Below, piece after piece: positions 34,335 through 42,336 of a stretch of 47,778 nt of DNA (position 1 is the first letter of the stretch; each line of letters starts with the position of its first letter). The position numbers were made by a program, and so were the translations under genes. The stretch lies in the NCBI GenBank assembly GCA_030156625.1, contig JASGMC010000004.1:1-47778 (forward strand). Direction: 5' to 3'. The DNA comes from Methanoculleus sp. GTDB lineage: Archaea; Halobacteriota; Methanomicrobia; Methanomicrobiales; Methanoculleaceae. Under the pieces are notes generated by a model. That model did not search any database. It saw only the letters and a program-made list of their open reading frames with translations, and had not been told where the DNA came from.

Positions 34335-34484
34335 ACACCCGTCCCCCTGTTCCCGGCGGACTTGCTCCTCTCCGGGAAGATGTTATCCCATCGCTTTCGT
34401 GACTTCGGTATGCTTTCCGGCCGGCGTGGATCAGCCACTCTGCTCTGTCTCATACACCCCCTATGGGTGCCCCGATCGTTTAAT

Positions 34485-34510
34485 GATACCTATTGGTACC
34501 AATAGATATC
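34485..34510. promoter_or_regulatory. 26-bp near-perfect palindrome, probable operator
   Basis: The core CTATTGGTACCAATAG (34490-34505) is a perfect 16-bp palindrome, extended by GATA(C)...(A)TATC on each side with one mismatch. It lies 36-60 nt before the ribbon-helix-helix gene, beside AT-rich promoter-like DNA (34515-34540). This is the expected position for autoregulation by that protein. Confidence 0.6.
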
Positions 34511-34545
34511 TCATTGAAAAAATAAAAACGGCATAATATAATTGT

Positions 34546-34851
34546 TTGCCGGGCTACCTGAATGGGAAGATGGAGTCTCCCGATAACGTCTCAGGCAAGC
34601 AGGTGGGTGTGCGGCTGCCGGGCCACCTCTACCGGTGGCTGAAGGAGAAGGTCGACAGCGGCGAGTACTCGAATATGGCCCAGTCGGTCATCGGGGAACT
34701 GACGAAGGCAAGGGCGCTCGAAGAGGTACGGCGCCGGGAGACTTCGTATTATGATGTTTCCGGGGAAGAACCGCTTGCCCGGATGGTGAACGAGCGTATC
34801 GAGGGAGTCCGCCGCGAGCTCCTGGACGAAGTGAAGCGGCGGCGTGCCTGA
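34546..34851 (+). CDS. Ribbon-helix-helix-type small protein, probable transcription regulator
   Basis: A 101-aa protein (93 aa if the ATG at 34570 is used). Residues about 18-55 read as a ribbon-helix-helix fold: beta-strand KQVGVRLPG, helix HLYRWLKEKVDSG, turn, and second helix SNMAQSVIGELTKAR. The C-terminal half is charged and helical (LARMVNERIEGVRRELLDEVKRRR) and could dimerise. RHH proteins of this size are often repressors of their own gene or antitoxins; no toxin gene follows. The start is TTG at 34546 or ATG at 34570; neither has a clear ribosome site at the right distance. A palindrome lies directly upstream. Confidence 0.65.
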   Translation: MPGYLNGKMESPDNVSGKQVGVRLPGHLYRWLKEKVDSGEYSNMAQSVIGELTKARALEEVRRRETSYYDVSGEEPLARMVNERIEGVRRELLDEVKRRRA

Positions 34852-35187
34852 CCCGGACTCCTCACCGCTCAACCTGCGTGCAATCGTCACGGGCCGGGGC
34901 AAAAGCATCTTCGTCGATCTGTCGTTCCGCGTAAGAACTATCCCGGCGGCCCTTTCGAATGGTTGCCGATCCCGTGCATGGCCTGTCCTCAGGCCAGGGG
35001 ATGGAGGCCTGAACTCCTTTTTTCGTTAGCTCCGGCAGCCGGGCTGCGGACCGTGCCGCTCACCCGGCCGGTAACACCGCACATTTTTATACTCGCCGGG
35101 AGTGTAAATAAAAACTCCTTGATTTGGGCCAAAAATAAGCTAAATTAAATATACCGAGCAGCAATCCCCTATGAGCAAGGTGTCATT
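34852..35187 (+). promoter_or_regulatory. Intergenic region with the modABC promoter
   Basis: No gene seen. A hairpin GGCCTG-tcct-CAGGCC near 34980-34995 followed by a T-run near 35019-35026 may end the upstream transcript. A TATA box (TAAATTAAATATACC, about 35141-35155) lies 35-45 nt before modA. Upstream of it the short inverted repeat GGAGT...ACTCC (35099-35118) surrounds an AT-rich loop; it could be a metal-responsive operator, but it does not match a motif that I know. Confidence 0.45.
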
Positions 35188-36015
35188 ATGAAAGCATCAA
35201 CCCCGGCAACCTTTGTTGCCGTAAGTATTCTGATCGTCGCCGGTCTTCTGGTTGCAGGGTGCACGACCACCCAGGAGGCACCCGAGCAGACTACCCTGAC
35301 CGTCTTTACGGCCGCGTCGCTCACGGGAGCCTTCACGGATATCGGCAAAGCCTATGAGGCACAGAACGCAAACGTCAAAGTCGACCTGGTCTTCGACGGT
35401 TCGCAGGCCCTCCGCACCCAGATCGAGCAGGGAGCAAGCCCCGATGTCTTCGTCTCCGCGAGCACGAAGCACATGCAGGCCCTTCAGGACGCCGGGCTCA
35501 TGGATGACGACACCGTGGCGGTGTTCCTCGGGAACAGCATGGCCCTGATCGTCCCGGTCGATAATCCGGCAGGGATCACCGGTCTTGCCGACCTGGCCAG
35601 GCCGGGCACAAAGGTTGTCATCGGCACCAAAGACGTTCCCTTCGGGGCTTATACCCGCCAGGTGCTCGACAAACTGACCGCCGATCCCGCATACGGGGAG
35701 GCGTACCGGGAGGCCGTGATGAACAACGTCATCTCCGAGGAGACGGCGGTGAGCTCCGTGGTGCCCAAATTGACGCTCGGGGAGGCGGACGCGGCGTTCG
35801 TCTACAAATCGGATGTCTCGAAAGATGACCTGGACAAAGTGACGCGGATCGAGATCCCGGCGGAGTACAACGTCATGGCCGCCTACCCGCTCGGTATCCT
35901 TGCGGAGTCGTCACACAGGGCCGAAGCAGAGTCGTTCATAGCATTCGTCCGGGGCCCGGACGGCAGCGCCATCCTGACCGAGTATGGATTCGATCCCGTT
36001 CCGGCAGGACCCTGA
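35188..36015 (+). CDS. modA: Molybdate/tungstate ABC transporter substrate-binding lipoprotein
   Basis: Captures molybdate or tungstate outside the membrane and delivers it to ModBC. The 275-aa protein starts with a lipoprotein signal ending in LLVAGC, with the lipid-bearing Cys at residue 25. The ModA fold is visible: TLTVFTAASLTGAFTDIGKAYE near residue 36, VFDGSQALRTQIEQGASPDVFVSAS near residue 70, and PFGAYTRQVLDKL near residue 152. An AAGGTGTCATT leader contains the ribosome site. Sequence does not show whether the ligand is molybdate or tungstate; methanogens need it for formylmethanofuran and formate dehydrogenases. Its end overlaps modB by 32 nt. Confidence 0.92.
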   Translation: MKASTPATFVAVSILIVAGLLVAGCTTTQEAPEQTTLTVFTAASLTGAFTDIGKAYEAQNANVKVDLVFDGSQALRTQIEQGASPDVFVSASTKHMQALQDAGLMDDDTVAVFLGNSMALIVPVDNPAGITGLADLARPGTKVVIGTKDVPFGAYTRQVLDKLTADPAYGEAYREAVMNNVISEETAVSSVVPKLTLGEADAAFVYKSDVSKDDLDKVTRIEIPAEYNVMAAYPLGILAESSHRAEAESFIAFVRGPDGSAILTEYGFDPVPAGP

Positions 36016-36826
36016 GGTGCTCCGGCACGACGGCCGGGCGCAATTTCCGAGGGCGCCTCTCACCCTCCTCATCGCCGCCCTTCTCGCCCTCTTCCTCCTC
36101 TTCGTCACGCTGCCGGTCGCTTCGCTCTTCCTGCGCATATCGCCGGAGGCGTTCTTCCGATCGCTTGCCGAACCGGTGGTGATCGACGCGCTCTCCCTCT
36201 CGCTCGTCACCGCGACGGTGAGCACGGCGATCGTCGTCCTCTTCGGGACGCCGCTCGCCCTGGTGAACGCCCGGCGCGACTACCCCGGGAGGGCGCTTGT
36301 CGATACCCTTACCGACCTTCCAATCGTTCTCCCGCCGGCGGTGGCGGGCATCGCACTGCTGATGGCCTTCGGCCGCCGGGGCGTGGTCGGGCAGTACCTC
36401 GACGTGTTCGGCATCTCCATCGCCTTCACCACGGTCGCGGTAATCCTGGCCCAGGTCTTTGTGGCCTCGCCGTTCTACATCAGGCAGGCAAGGGCGAGTT
36501 TCGAGGCGGTCGACCGCCTCTACGAAGATGCGGCGCGGACCCTCGGGGCAACCCCCGCGACCGTCGCCCTCCGTATCACCATCCCGCTCGCATGGAGCGG
36601 GCTCGTCTCCGGGGCGATACTCTCGTTTGCCCGGGCGCTCGGGGAGTTCGGCGCCACGATCATGTTCGCCGGGAACTTCCAGGGCCGGACCCAGACGATG
36701 CCGCTTGCGATCTATACGACCATGCAGGGCGATCTATCCGCCGCGATCAGCCTCGCGATCATCCTGGTCGTGATATCGTTTGCGGTGATTGCTGCGGTGC
36801 AGATCATCACCCGGAGGAACGCCTGA
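35984..36826 (+). CDS. modB: Molybdate/tungstate ABC transporter permease
   Basis: Membrane channel of the importer, 280 aa (269 aa if the GTG at 36017 is the true start). About six membrane helices are visible, beginning with LTLLIAALLALFLLFVTLPVA near residue 27. The cytoplasmic EAA loop that contacts ModC is EDAARTLGATPATVALRITIP near residue 183. The family ending SFARALGEFGATIMFAG is intact. It overlaps modA by 32 nt from the ATG, or follows it by 1 nt from the GTG, and overlaps modC by 1 nt. Confidence 0.92.
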   Translation: MDSIPFRQDPEVLRHDGRAQFPRAPLTLLIAALLALFLLFVTLPVASLFLRISPEAFFRSLAEPVVIDALSLSLVTATVSTAIVVLFGTPLALVNARRDYPGRALVDTLTDLPIVLPPAVAGIALLMAFGRRGVVGQYLDVFGISIAFTTVAVILAQVFVASPFYIRQARASFEAVDRLYEDAARTLGATPATVALRITIPLAWSGLVSGAILSFARALGEFGATIMFAGNFQGRTQTMPLAIYTTMQGDLSAAISLAIILVVISFAVIAAVQIITRRNA

Positions 36827-37614
36827 TGCTCTCCGTCCATGCCGTCCGGCAACTGCGTGATTTCGTCCTCGACATCACGCTCTCGGTTCAGTGCGGGGAG
36901 ACCCTCGTCCTGATCGGGGAGAACGGGGCGGGCAAGTCCACGGTGCTGAACCTGATCTCCGGCATCCTCACCCCCGACCGCGGCGAGATCGCGCTCGGGG
37001 AGAGGGCGCTCTTTTCGGACGCAAAAAAGATCGACGTCCCCGCCGAGAGCCGGAAGATCGGTCACCTCTTCCAGTCCTACGCTCTCTTCCCGCACATGAC
37101 CGTCGCCGAGAACGTGGCGTTCGGTCTTAAGTGCCGAAAGGTTTCGCGATCGGAGATAGCCGACGCCGTGGGGGAGCAGCTCGCGGCGATGCACCTCTCC
37201 GACCTCGCGGACGTCAACGTCGGCCGGCTCTCGGGGGGCCAGCGACAGCGGGTGGCCCTCGCCCGGGCGCTGGTGCTCGATCCGGACATCCTCCTCCTCG
37301 ACGAACCGCTCGCCGCCGTCGATATGCGGGCGCAAACTGCGATGCGGAAAGAACTCCGTGACCGGATCCGGAATGCCGGAATACCCTGCATCGTCGTCAC
37401 CCACACCCTCCGCGACGCCCTCGAACTCGGGGACCGCCTCTGCCTCATCGAGGAGGGGAGGGTGGTGGCCGACGGTGCGCCGGAGGAGGTGCTTGCAATG
37501 CGGGATAACGGGTTTATCGCGAACTTTGCCGGGCCGGGACCCCACAATGGTTTTGTGCCCCGGGCGCCTATCGCTGACCATAGCCAGGGGGCGCCGGACT
37601 CCCGGACCCTCTGA
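36826..37614 (+). CDS. modC: Molybdate/tungstate ABC transporter ATP-binding protein
   Basis: ATPase of the importer, 262 aa. Walker A is GENGAGKST near residue 33, the signature is LSGGQRQRVALARA near residue 133, Walker B is ILLLDEPLAAVD near residue 154, and the switch His is in IVVTHTLRD. The protein stops soon after the ATPase domain, so the regulatory Mop/TOBE domain found in many ModC proteins is missing; a free molbindin is encoded at 45995-46204. The ATG shares one base with the modB stop. Confidence 0.92.
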   Translation: MLSVHAVRQLRDFVLDITLSVQCGETLVLIGENGAGKSTVLNLISGILTPDRGEIALGERALFSDAKKIDVPAESRKIGHLFQSYALFPHMTVAENVAFGLKCRKVSRSEIADAVGEQLAAMHLSDLADVNVGRLSGGQRQRVALARALVLDPDILLLDEPLAAVDMRAQTAMRKELRDRIRNAGIPCIVVTHTLRDALELGDRLCLIEEGRVVADGAPEEVLAMRDNGFIANFAGPGPHNGFVPRAPIADHSQGAPDSRTL

Positions 37615-37622
37615 TAACAGCC

Positions 37623-38064
37623 ATGAAGAAGCAAGGCTACGTGCTGTTCCTGGTACTGCTCGCGGTTGCCGCACTTTTGCCGGGATCGGCTGCAGGGGAG
37701 ACCGCGGGCCGGGAGATCCCCATCGAGTACTCGTTCAATGAGTCGCACTCAGAGATATACAGCAGACGCTGGAGCAGAACGCAACCCTCGGCGAGTACTA
37801 TGCGAGGATCTGCCCCGAATTCCTGGAGGGCATGCCCCCGGAGTTGCGGGCGCACGTCTACAACACGACGATGGCCCGGCACCAGGCTCCCGGCGGTGAC
37901 AGAGTATTCGTACCGCCCCTGGTAACGGGTAAGGTTGCCATCGCCAGGGCTTCACCTGTGTTCCCGGTGAGCGGGGTGTACATCGCCCTCGTTGGTCTTG
38001 CCACCCTCATCCTGCTGCGGGAGCCTTGCTCGTCCGGGAGCGTATCCGCAACAGGAAGGGGTGA
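37623..38064 (+). pseudogene. Frameshifted gene for a small exported membrane-anchored protein
   Basis: An ATG 8 nt after modC opens a good signal peptide (GYVLFLVLLAVAALLPGSAAGE) but loses protein-like sequence near 37750. In the next frame the protein resumes with QQTLEQNATLGEYYARICPE, continues through LRAHVYNTTMARHQAPGG, and reaches a membrane helix (FPVSGVYIALVGLATLILL) near 37965-38015. A second shift near 38015-38020 is then needed to reach AGALLVRERIRNRKG and a stop at 38062-38064. Both shifts have the same sense, each equal to one missing base. Either the gene is decayed or there are two sequence errors. Function unknown; it looks like a short surface or membrane protein downstream of modC. 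Confidence 0.65.
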
Positions 38065-38067
38065 GCC

Positions 38068-38925
38068 TCACCGCAGGCGGCGTGCCGGCCCCCGGGCGCA
38101 GTAGAGATACTCCTGCGCGTACCCGGCATACTTCCCGAAGTAGTCCCGGGCAAACCGCCGGATCCGCTCGTACTCCGCCGGGGTGCAGTTCTTCCCTGTC
38201 AGGTCCGGGAGATACGTCTCCCCAACGATCCGGCGTATCCAGACGTCGACCGGGAACGCCTCGAAGAACCCGAACGCAAAGAGCAGCACGCAGTCCGCCG
38301 CTTTCGGCCCGACGCCCTGAAGCTGCATCAGCGCCTGCCGCGCATCCTCGAAGGGAAGGGCGGCCACCCGCTCCGCCCAGTCCGGGTTCTCCGCCGCATA
38401 ATCGGCGGCTTTTTGGACGTAATCCGTCCGGTAGCCGAGTTTGCAGTCCCATAAGTCGGCGCACGAGACCGCTGCAAGCGCTTCCGGCTCCGGGAACGCA
38501 TACGTCCTGCCGAATGGTCCGTCTACCGGTCTCCCGTAACGCTCCGCCATGAGCGCGACCCGCCGCTTCACCGCCGGGATGTTCGTGTTTGTGGCGCAGA
38601 GGTACGAGGCCAGGCACTCCCACGGCTGTTGCCTGACGAGACGGAGGCCCCGGCACTCCCGGATCGCAGCGCCGATCGCCGGGTCGCGGTCGATCGATGA
38701 GAGGATGGCGGGGAGGTCCTGGTCGAGCCGGAAGTAGCCGCGGACGAACCCTTCATCCACTCCTTCAAACGTGAGCCGGTTTTCGTCCTGCCGTATCCGG
38801 ACGGCCCGGCCGTCGGCGACGCCCTGCCACCCCCCCTCCGCCTTCTCCCAGCGGAAGGCCTGCCCGCAGGAGAGCGTCCGGTCGAGGTCGAACGGCTGAT
38901 CCGGTCCGAGCGTGATCGTCGTCAT
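38068..38925 (-). CDS. ogg: 8-oxoguanine DNA glycosylase
   Basis: Base-excision repair enzyme that removes 8-oxoguanine and nicks the abasic site. The 285-aa protein is of the Ogg1 type: an N-terminal beta-domain (FDLDRTLSCGQAFRWEK near residue 13) and a helix-hairpin-helix GPD domain with LQGVGPKAADCVLLFAFG near residue 205, in which the Lys is the Schiff-base nucleophile, and the catalytic Asp in AFPVDVWIRR. The segment CATNTNIPAVKRRVALMAERYG near residue 112 is also typical. I prefer the ATG at 38925, with a GGCGGTG site upstream; a GTG at 38937 is possible. It ends 3 nt from the convergent frameshifted gene. Confidence 0.92.
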   Translation of the reverse strand: MTTITLGPDQPFDLDRTLSCGQAFRWEKAEGGWQGVADGRAVRIRQDENRLTFEGVDEGFVRGYFRLDQDLPAILSSIDRDPAIGAAIRECRGLRLVRQQPWECLASYLCATNTNIPAVKRRVALMAERYGRPVDGPFGRTYAFPEPEALAAVSCADLWDCKLGYRTDYVQKAADYAAENPDWAERVAALPFEDARQALMQLQGVGPKAADCVLLFAFGFFEAFPVDVWIRRIVGETYLPDLTGKNCTPAEYERIRRFARDYFGKYAGYAQEYLYCARGPARRLR

Positions 38926-38945
38926 GGCCGGCGGCACCGCCGGGT

Positions 38946-38951
38946 AAAAAA
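38946..38951 (-). terminator. T-run after nifB
   Basis: Six T on the minus strand, 8 nt beyond the nifB stop and before ogg. Confidence 0.35.
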
Positions 38952-38958
38952 GAGTCGG

Positions 38959-39870
38959 TTATTCTGCTTTCTCATCCTTCATCTGCTGGTAGACGCAGGA
39001 CTGAACGTCCTGGCCCAGTTTCCCGATCGCGTCCGCCCGGCATCGTGCGCAGTGGCGCATCTGCTTGATGTACGGAGCGCACTTATCCTGCATCTCCCGC
39101 TTATCCTTCGGCGTCGGGGGGGTGATGGAGGCGAACCTGTACTGCGGGATGAGCGGGATGACGTTGAAGGTGAACGCTCCCATCTCCCCGACCTTCTTTG
39201 CGATCTCGGGGATGTGCTCGTCGTTGATCCCGGGGATGTAGACGGTGTTGATCTTGACGAACATCTTCTTTGCAACCGCCATCTCGATCCCCTTCATCTG
39301 CTGGGAGAGGAGGAGTTCGGCCGCCTCGCGCCCGTGGTACTTCTTCCCGTCGTACTCGACCCAGGAGTAGATCTTCTCCCCGATCGAAGGATCGACGGCG
39401 TTGAGCGTGACCGTGACGTTCCCGACATCGTACTTCGCGAGTTCCTCGATCGACTCGGGAAGCATGAGACCGTTCGTGCTGATGCACATGATCAGGTGCG
39501 GGAACTCCTCGTGGATCAGCCGCAGCGCCTCGAACGTCTCCGGGTTTGCGAGCGGTTCGCCCGGTCCTGCGATGCCGACCACCTTCACGTACGGGTATTC
39601 CTTGACGACATTCCTGACGAGGTCGAGCGCCTCCTCCGGCGAAAGAACCCTGCTCGTCACACCCGGCCGGCTCTCGTTCACGCAGTCGAAGTCCCGGATA
39701 CAGTAGTTGCACTGGATGTTGCACTTCGGAGCGACGGGGACGTGGCACCGCCCGAAGGCGTGGCACGCTTTATCGGAGTAGCAGGGGTGCTCGCTGATCT
39801 TGCGTAACTGCTCTGGATCGTAAGGAACCTCCCTGCCCTGGACCGTCGCGGTCCGATACTCGTCGGCCAT
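38959..39870 (-). CDS. nifB: Nitrogenase iron-molybdenum cofactor biosynthesis radical SAM protein NifB
   Basis: Radical SAM enzyme that builds NifB-co, the [8Fe-9S-C] precursor of the nitrogenase cofactor. The 303-aa protein has the typical N-terminus (HPCYSDKACHAFGRCHVPVAPKC split around residue 28-50), the cluster cysteines C50, C54, C57 (CNIQCNYC), the DFDCVNESRPGVTS segment, the SAM-binding GIAGPGEPLANP near residue 98, and the C-terminal HCARCRADAIG that ligates a K-cluster. It lacks the NifX-like tail of many bacterial NifB proteins, as do other archaeal forms. A TATA box lies about 30 nt before the ATG, suggesting a very short leader. No other nif gene is in the window. Confidence 0.93.
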   Translation of the reverse strand: MADEYRTATVQGREVPYDPEQLRKISEHPCYSDKACHAFGRCHVPVAPKCNIQCNYCIRDFDCVNESRPGVTSRVLSPEEALDLVRNVVKEYPYVKVVGIAGPGEPLANPETFEALRLIHEEFPHLIMCISTNGLMLPESIEELAKYDVGNVTVTLNAVDPSIGEKIYSWVEYDGKKYHGREAAELLLSQQMKGIEMAVAKKMFVKINTVYIPGINDEHIPEIAKKVGEMGAFTFNVIPLIPQYRFASITPPTPKDKREMQDKCAPYIKQMRHCARCRADAIGKLGQDVQSCVYQQMKDEKAE

Positions 39871-39892
39871 ATGATATGATCTATGCGCCAGA

Positions 39893-39907
39893 GGTTATTA
39901 TATACTG
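39893..39907 (-). promoter_or_regulatory. TATA box of nifB
   Basis: On the minus strand AGTATATAATAACC is centred about 30 nt before the nifB ATG. The spacing predicts transcription starting at or within a few bases of the start codon. Confidence 0.5.
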
Positions 39908-39925
39908 ATGGGTACCGGCCGGCAC

Positions 39926-41170
39926 TCATGCATACCCCGAAGTTCGGTCGGCCGGTTCTGTGCGCACCCCGCCGCCGGGTTCCTGCCCGGATTTCCGGGG
40001 TGCATCGCGGTTGGGGTCGAGGATAAGACGGAGGTCGGGCAGGACGAGGTAGACCGGAAAGAAGCCGAATATGCTGTGATACTCCGAGGTATATGCTTTC
40101 ATCCGCCGGTAGTCGCTCTGCATCCGGGCCAGATCCGTCACGAGGTCCGCAAGATGCTCCTCTGTCGGGTTCTCCTCCGGGGTTTCCGGGAGTGCGGCGA
40201 GCCGGCACAGGATCCCGTCCCGCCAGACATGGACCTTGTAGTCGCCTACCTGCAGGAAGAGTTCCCGGCTGTACGCCCCCTGCAGGTACCGGACGATGAC
40301 GACCTGCGATGCGAATACGGCTGCGAGCGGCAGGAGGTCCCATCCCGGGGCGAGGTCGGCCGAGGCAAGGAACGCCGAAAACGTCATCCCCGGCAGAAGC
40401 ATCGCCGATACGGCGAGAGCCCCGCTCGCGGCCCCCAGGGCGGCGACGAGGAGGATGACCCGCATCGCCGCCCGCCACCCGGCCCGGACCTTCTCCTGCA
40501 GGGTCGTCCACATGCCGTCGAGCGAGAGGAAGAAACTCGTCGTGTAGGGCCTGACGTAGAGGATGCCGGCATAGAAGAGGATGATTGCAAGGGACTGGAG
40601 CGTGATCAGTGCCGCCGCCCCGGGCCTGAGCGATCCCGCCATGTACCCGCTGAAGAGTGCGAAAATGACGTTGATACCGAATATCAGCCCGAACCCGGCG
40701 GCGAGGGGCTGGCAGTTGATGAAGAAGGTATCCCAGAAGACCTTCCAGTATACCCTCGCGTCTCCGACTGCCAGAAAGGTTATCCGCCCCGCACCCCGGA
40801 TCGACCCGATAAACTTCCTGATTGCCTTCCAGTCCGGGAGAGCCGTCTCCGGGCTCCCGGTCGGGATCATCAGGATGAAAGGATTCACCATGTAGAGGAT
40901 GAAACTCGATGTGATCCAGTAGAGCATGTACCGGGGGAGGAAGAGCAGGAAGAGGAGGTTTGCGAGGACTGCGGCGAGGATGAAGAGCCCGGTGGCGTGG
41001 AGCCGCCCGTCACAGGCGAGGAGGGCTGATTGCCGCTGTTCTTCGCGTGCGATCTCGTCCTCCACGTCTCTTGCGAGCGCCCCGGCTTCCCGGGCATACC
41101 TCGCGAAGGCTGGATCTTCCTCCGGTACCACCATCTGCGGGAGACAATGGTCTTTTTGGAATAAATGCAT
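39926..41170 (-). CDS. Multi-pass membrane protein of unknown function
   Basis: I do not recognise this 414-aa protein. An acidic N-terminal stretch (about 1-55) precedes a first pair of membrane helices (LHATGLFILAAVLANLLFLLF and YMLYWITSSFILYMVNPFILM), then two further hydrophobic pairs near residues 150-215 (FGLIFGINVIFALFSGYMAG, ALITLQSLAIILFYAGILYV) and two near 240-300 (VILLVAALGAASGALAVSAML, LLPLAAVFASQVVIVRYL). The remaining 110 residues are probably cytoplasmic. The start could be the ATG at 41170 or the one at 41134; the latter is about 28 nt after a TATA-like ATTTATT and would give a leaderless message. It lies between the short methyltransferase gene and nifB. Confidence 0.7.
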   Translation of the reverse strand: MHLFQKDHCLPQMVVPEEDPAFARYAREAGALARDVEDEIAREEQRQSALLACDGRLHATGLFILAAVLANLLFLLFLPRYMLYWITSSFILYMVNPFILMIPTGSPETALPDWKAIRKFIGSIRGAGRITFLAVGDARVYWKVFWDTFFINCQPLAAGFGLIFGINVIFALFSGYMAGSLRPGAAALITLQSLAIILFYAGILYVRPYTTSFFLSLDGMWTTLQEKVRAGWRAAMRVILLVAALGAASGALAVSAMLLPGMTFSAFLASADLAPGWDLLPLAAVFASQVVIVRYLQGAYSRELFLQVGDYKVHVWRDGILCRLAALPETPEENPTEEHLADLVTDLARMQSDYRRMKAYTSEYHSIFGFFPVYLVLPDLRLILDPNRDAPRKSGQEPGGGVRTEPADRTSGYA

Positions 41171-41215
41171 TCGCGAGGATCGGATCGTTCCTGTTCGCGG
41201 GAAAATGGGGGCGGG

Positions 41216-41827
41216 TCAGGCCGTCTGTCGGGTAAGGTCGAGCGGGAGAGGTTCTTTGCCGGTCTCCCGCGTATCCGGCTCCATGCCGAACCGCTCCTCC
41301 GCGGCTTTGAGGATACGCCGGAGCTCGGTGAGGATCCGCAGGTCTTCCTCGACGGAATCGAAGTAGCCGAAACTGTTCCCGAGGACGAGGACGACGTCGC
41401 AGGTGTCGGTGCGGTACGGGAGCCGGCGTGCGTCGCCCTCCCGGAACCTGACCGGGAGCCTCTCCTTCTTCGCGGTCGACCGGGCCCGCTGGATCAGGTA
41501 GTGCGACTGGTCGAGGCCTTCGGCGTTGTAGCCCCTGCGCGCGAGTTCGAGGGTGTGCCTTCCCTGGCCGCAGCAGAGGTCAAGGATCTTTTCATCGGGC
41601 TGGAGGTGCAGGATCCGGGCGATCCGGTCGATCTCTCTTTCGGTGATCCGCGGGTCGTCGACGACGTCGACGTCGGTCTTTAAGTAGAGGCGGTTGAAGA
41701 TGCCTCTCCACCAGTCGGATTTCACGTGCTCTTCAAGGTTCGGGACCGGACCGATTGACCTCCTGTCCCGGTGCTTTCCCCTGCGCCTGCTATCGGGGGG
41801 ATCGTCCGTGTGGATCTCCTCGGGCAT
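41216..41827 (-). CDS. Short class I SAM-dependent methyltransferase, probably C-terminally truncated
   Basis: The 203-aa protein has a clear Rossmann methyltransferase start: motif I is ILDLCCGQGRHTLELARRGY near residue 80, followed by GLDQSHYLIQRAR, the acidic loop FREGDARRLPY, and motif IV-like DVVLVLGNSFGYFDS near residue 143. After DLRILTELRRIL, relatives normally continue with a KPGG turn and about 80 more residues with strands 5-7; here the text becomes KAAEERFGMEPDTRETG and stops. It may be a remnant or may have lost its end by a frameshift. Substrate unknown. It ends 45 nt before the next gene on the same strand. Confidence 0.65.
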   Translation of the reverse strand: MPEEIHTDDPPDSRRRGKHRDRRSIGPVPNLEEHVKSDWWRGIFNRLYLKTDVDVVDDPRITEREIDRIARILHLQPDEKILDLCCGQGRHTLELARRGYNAEGLDQSHYLIQRARSTAKKERLPVRFREGDARRLPYRTDTCDVVLVLGNSFGYFDSVEEDLRILTELRRILKAAEERFGMEPDTRETGKEPLPLDLTRQTA

Positions 41828-42117
41828 GCCGGGCTACAAAAGAGATTGGGTGTCGTGTGCCATAGTTGGATGATCGTTCGGTAGGATAGTATCGATAAAA
41901 GCATTGTGCCACAGTTCTCCCTGCGGCGGTAAACAGCCGCATTGCAGAGGAATTTCTCTCCCCCGGAGGGAGGGCCACGCACGGGAAGCAGGGGCCTGCC
42001 CCGTCCGGTGCGTGGCGGGCAGTCCGGGCAGGCTCTGCTCTCCCGGGATCGTGAGAGGCACATATATATGCAGGCAGGTAGTTGTGTACGTGCAGACTAT
42101 CTGCATGGTTGAAGTAA
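41828..42117. other. Divergent intergenic region
   Basis: Holds the upstream region of the methyltransferase gene on the left and, on the right, a TATA-like ACATATATATGC (42058-42070) and a palindrome for the CxxC gene. No gene is seen between. Confidence 0.45.
42091..42105 (+). promoter_or_regulatory. Palindrome upstream of the first CxxC gene
   Basis: TGCAGA-cta-TCTGCA is a perfect inverted repeat 12 nt before the ATG and 20 nt after a TATA box, a good place for a repressor site or an RNA hairpin. The second gene copy does not carry it. Confidence 0.45.
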
Positions 42118-42294
42118 ATGGAAGAGAGATATCCCCGCAGGGGTCCCAGATCGTTTGAGGACCGTCCCCGCGAGTTCCACAAGGCAGTCTGTTCCGACTG
42201 CGGCAAAGAGTGCGAAGTTCCTTTCAAGCCAACGGAGGGTCGGCCGGTCTACTGCCTCGACTGCCTCCCGAAGCACAGGAAACCCCGGTATTGA
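42118..42294 (+). CDS. CxxC-x17-CxxC domain protein, copy 1
   Basis: A 58-aa microprotein. CSDC at residues 25-28 and CLDC 17 residues later match the CxxC-x17-CxxC zinc-binding family of methanogens and other prokaryotes; function is unknown. The N-terminal 20 residues are basic (EERYPRRGPRSFEDRPREF), as in nucleic-acid-binding peptides. There is no strong ribosome site. A second, almost identical gene begins 219 bp downstream. Confidence 0.8.
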   Translation: MEERYPRRGPRSFEDRPREFHKAVCSDCGKECEVPFKPTEGRPVYCLDCLPKHRKPRY

Positions 42295-42336
42295 GTCGTT
42301 CGTGCGAATAAATCTTCAAAAGTGAGTGAAATTCCG

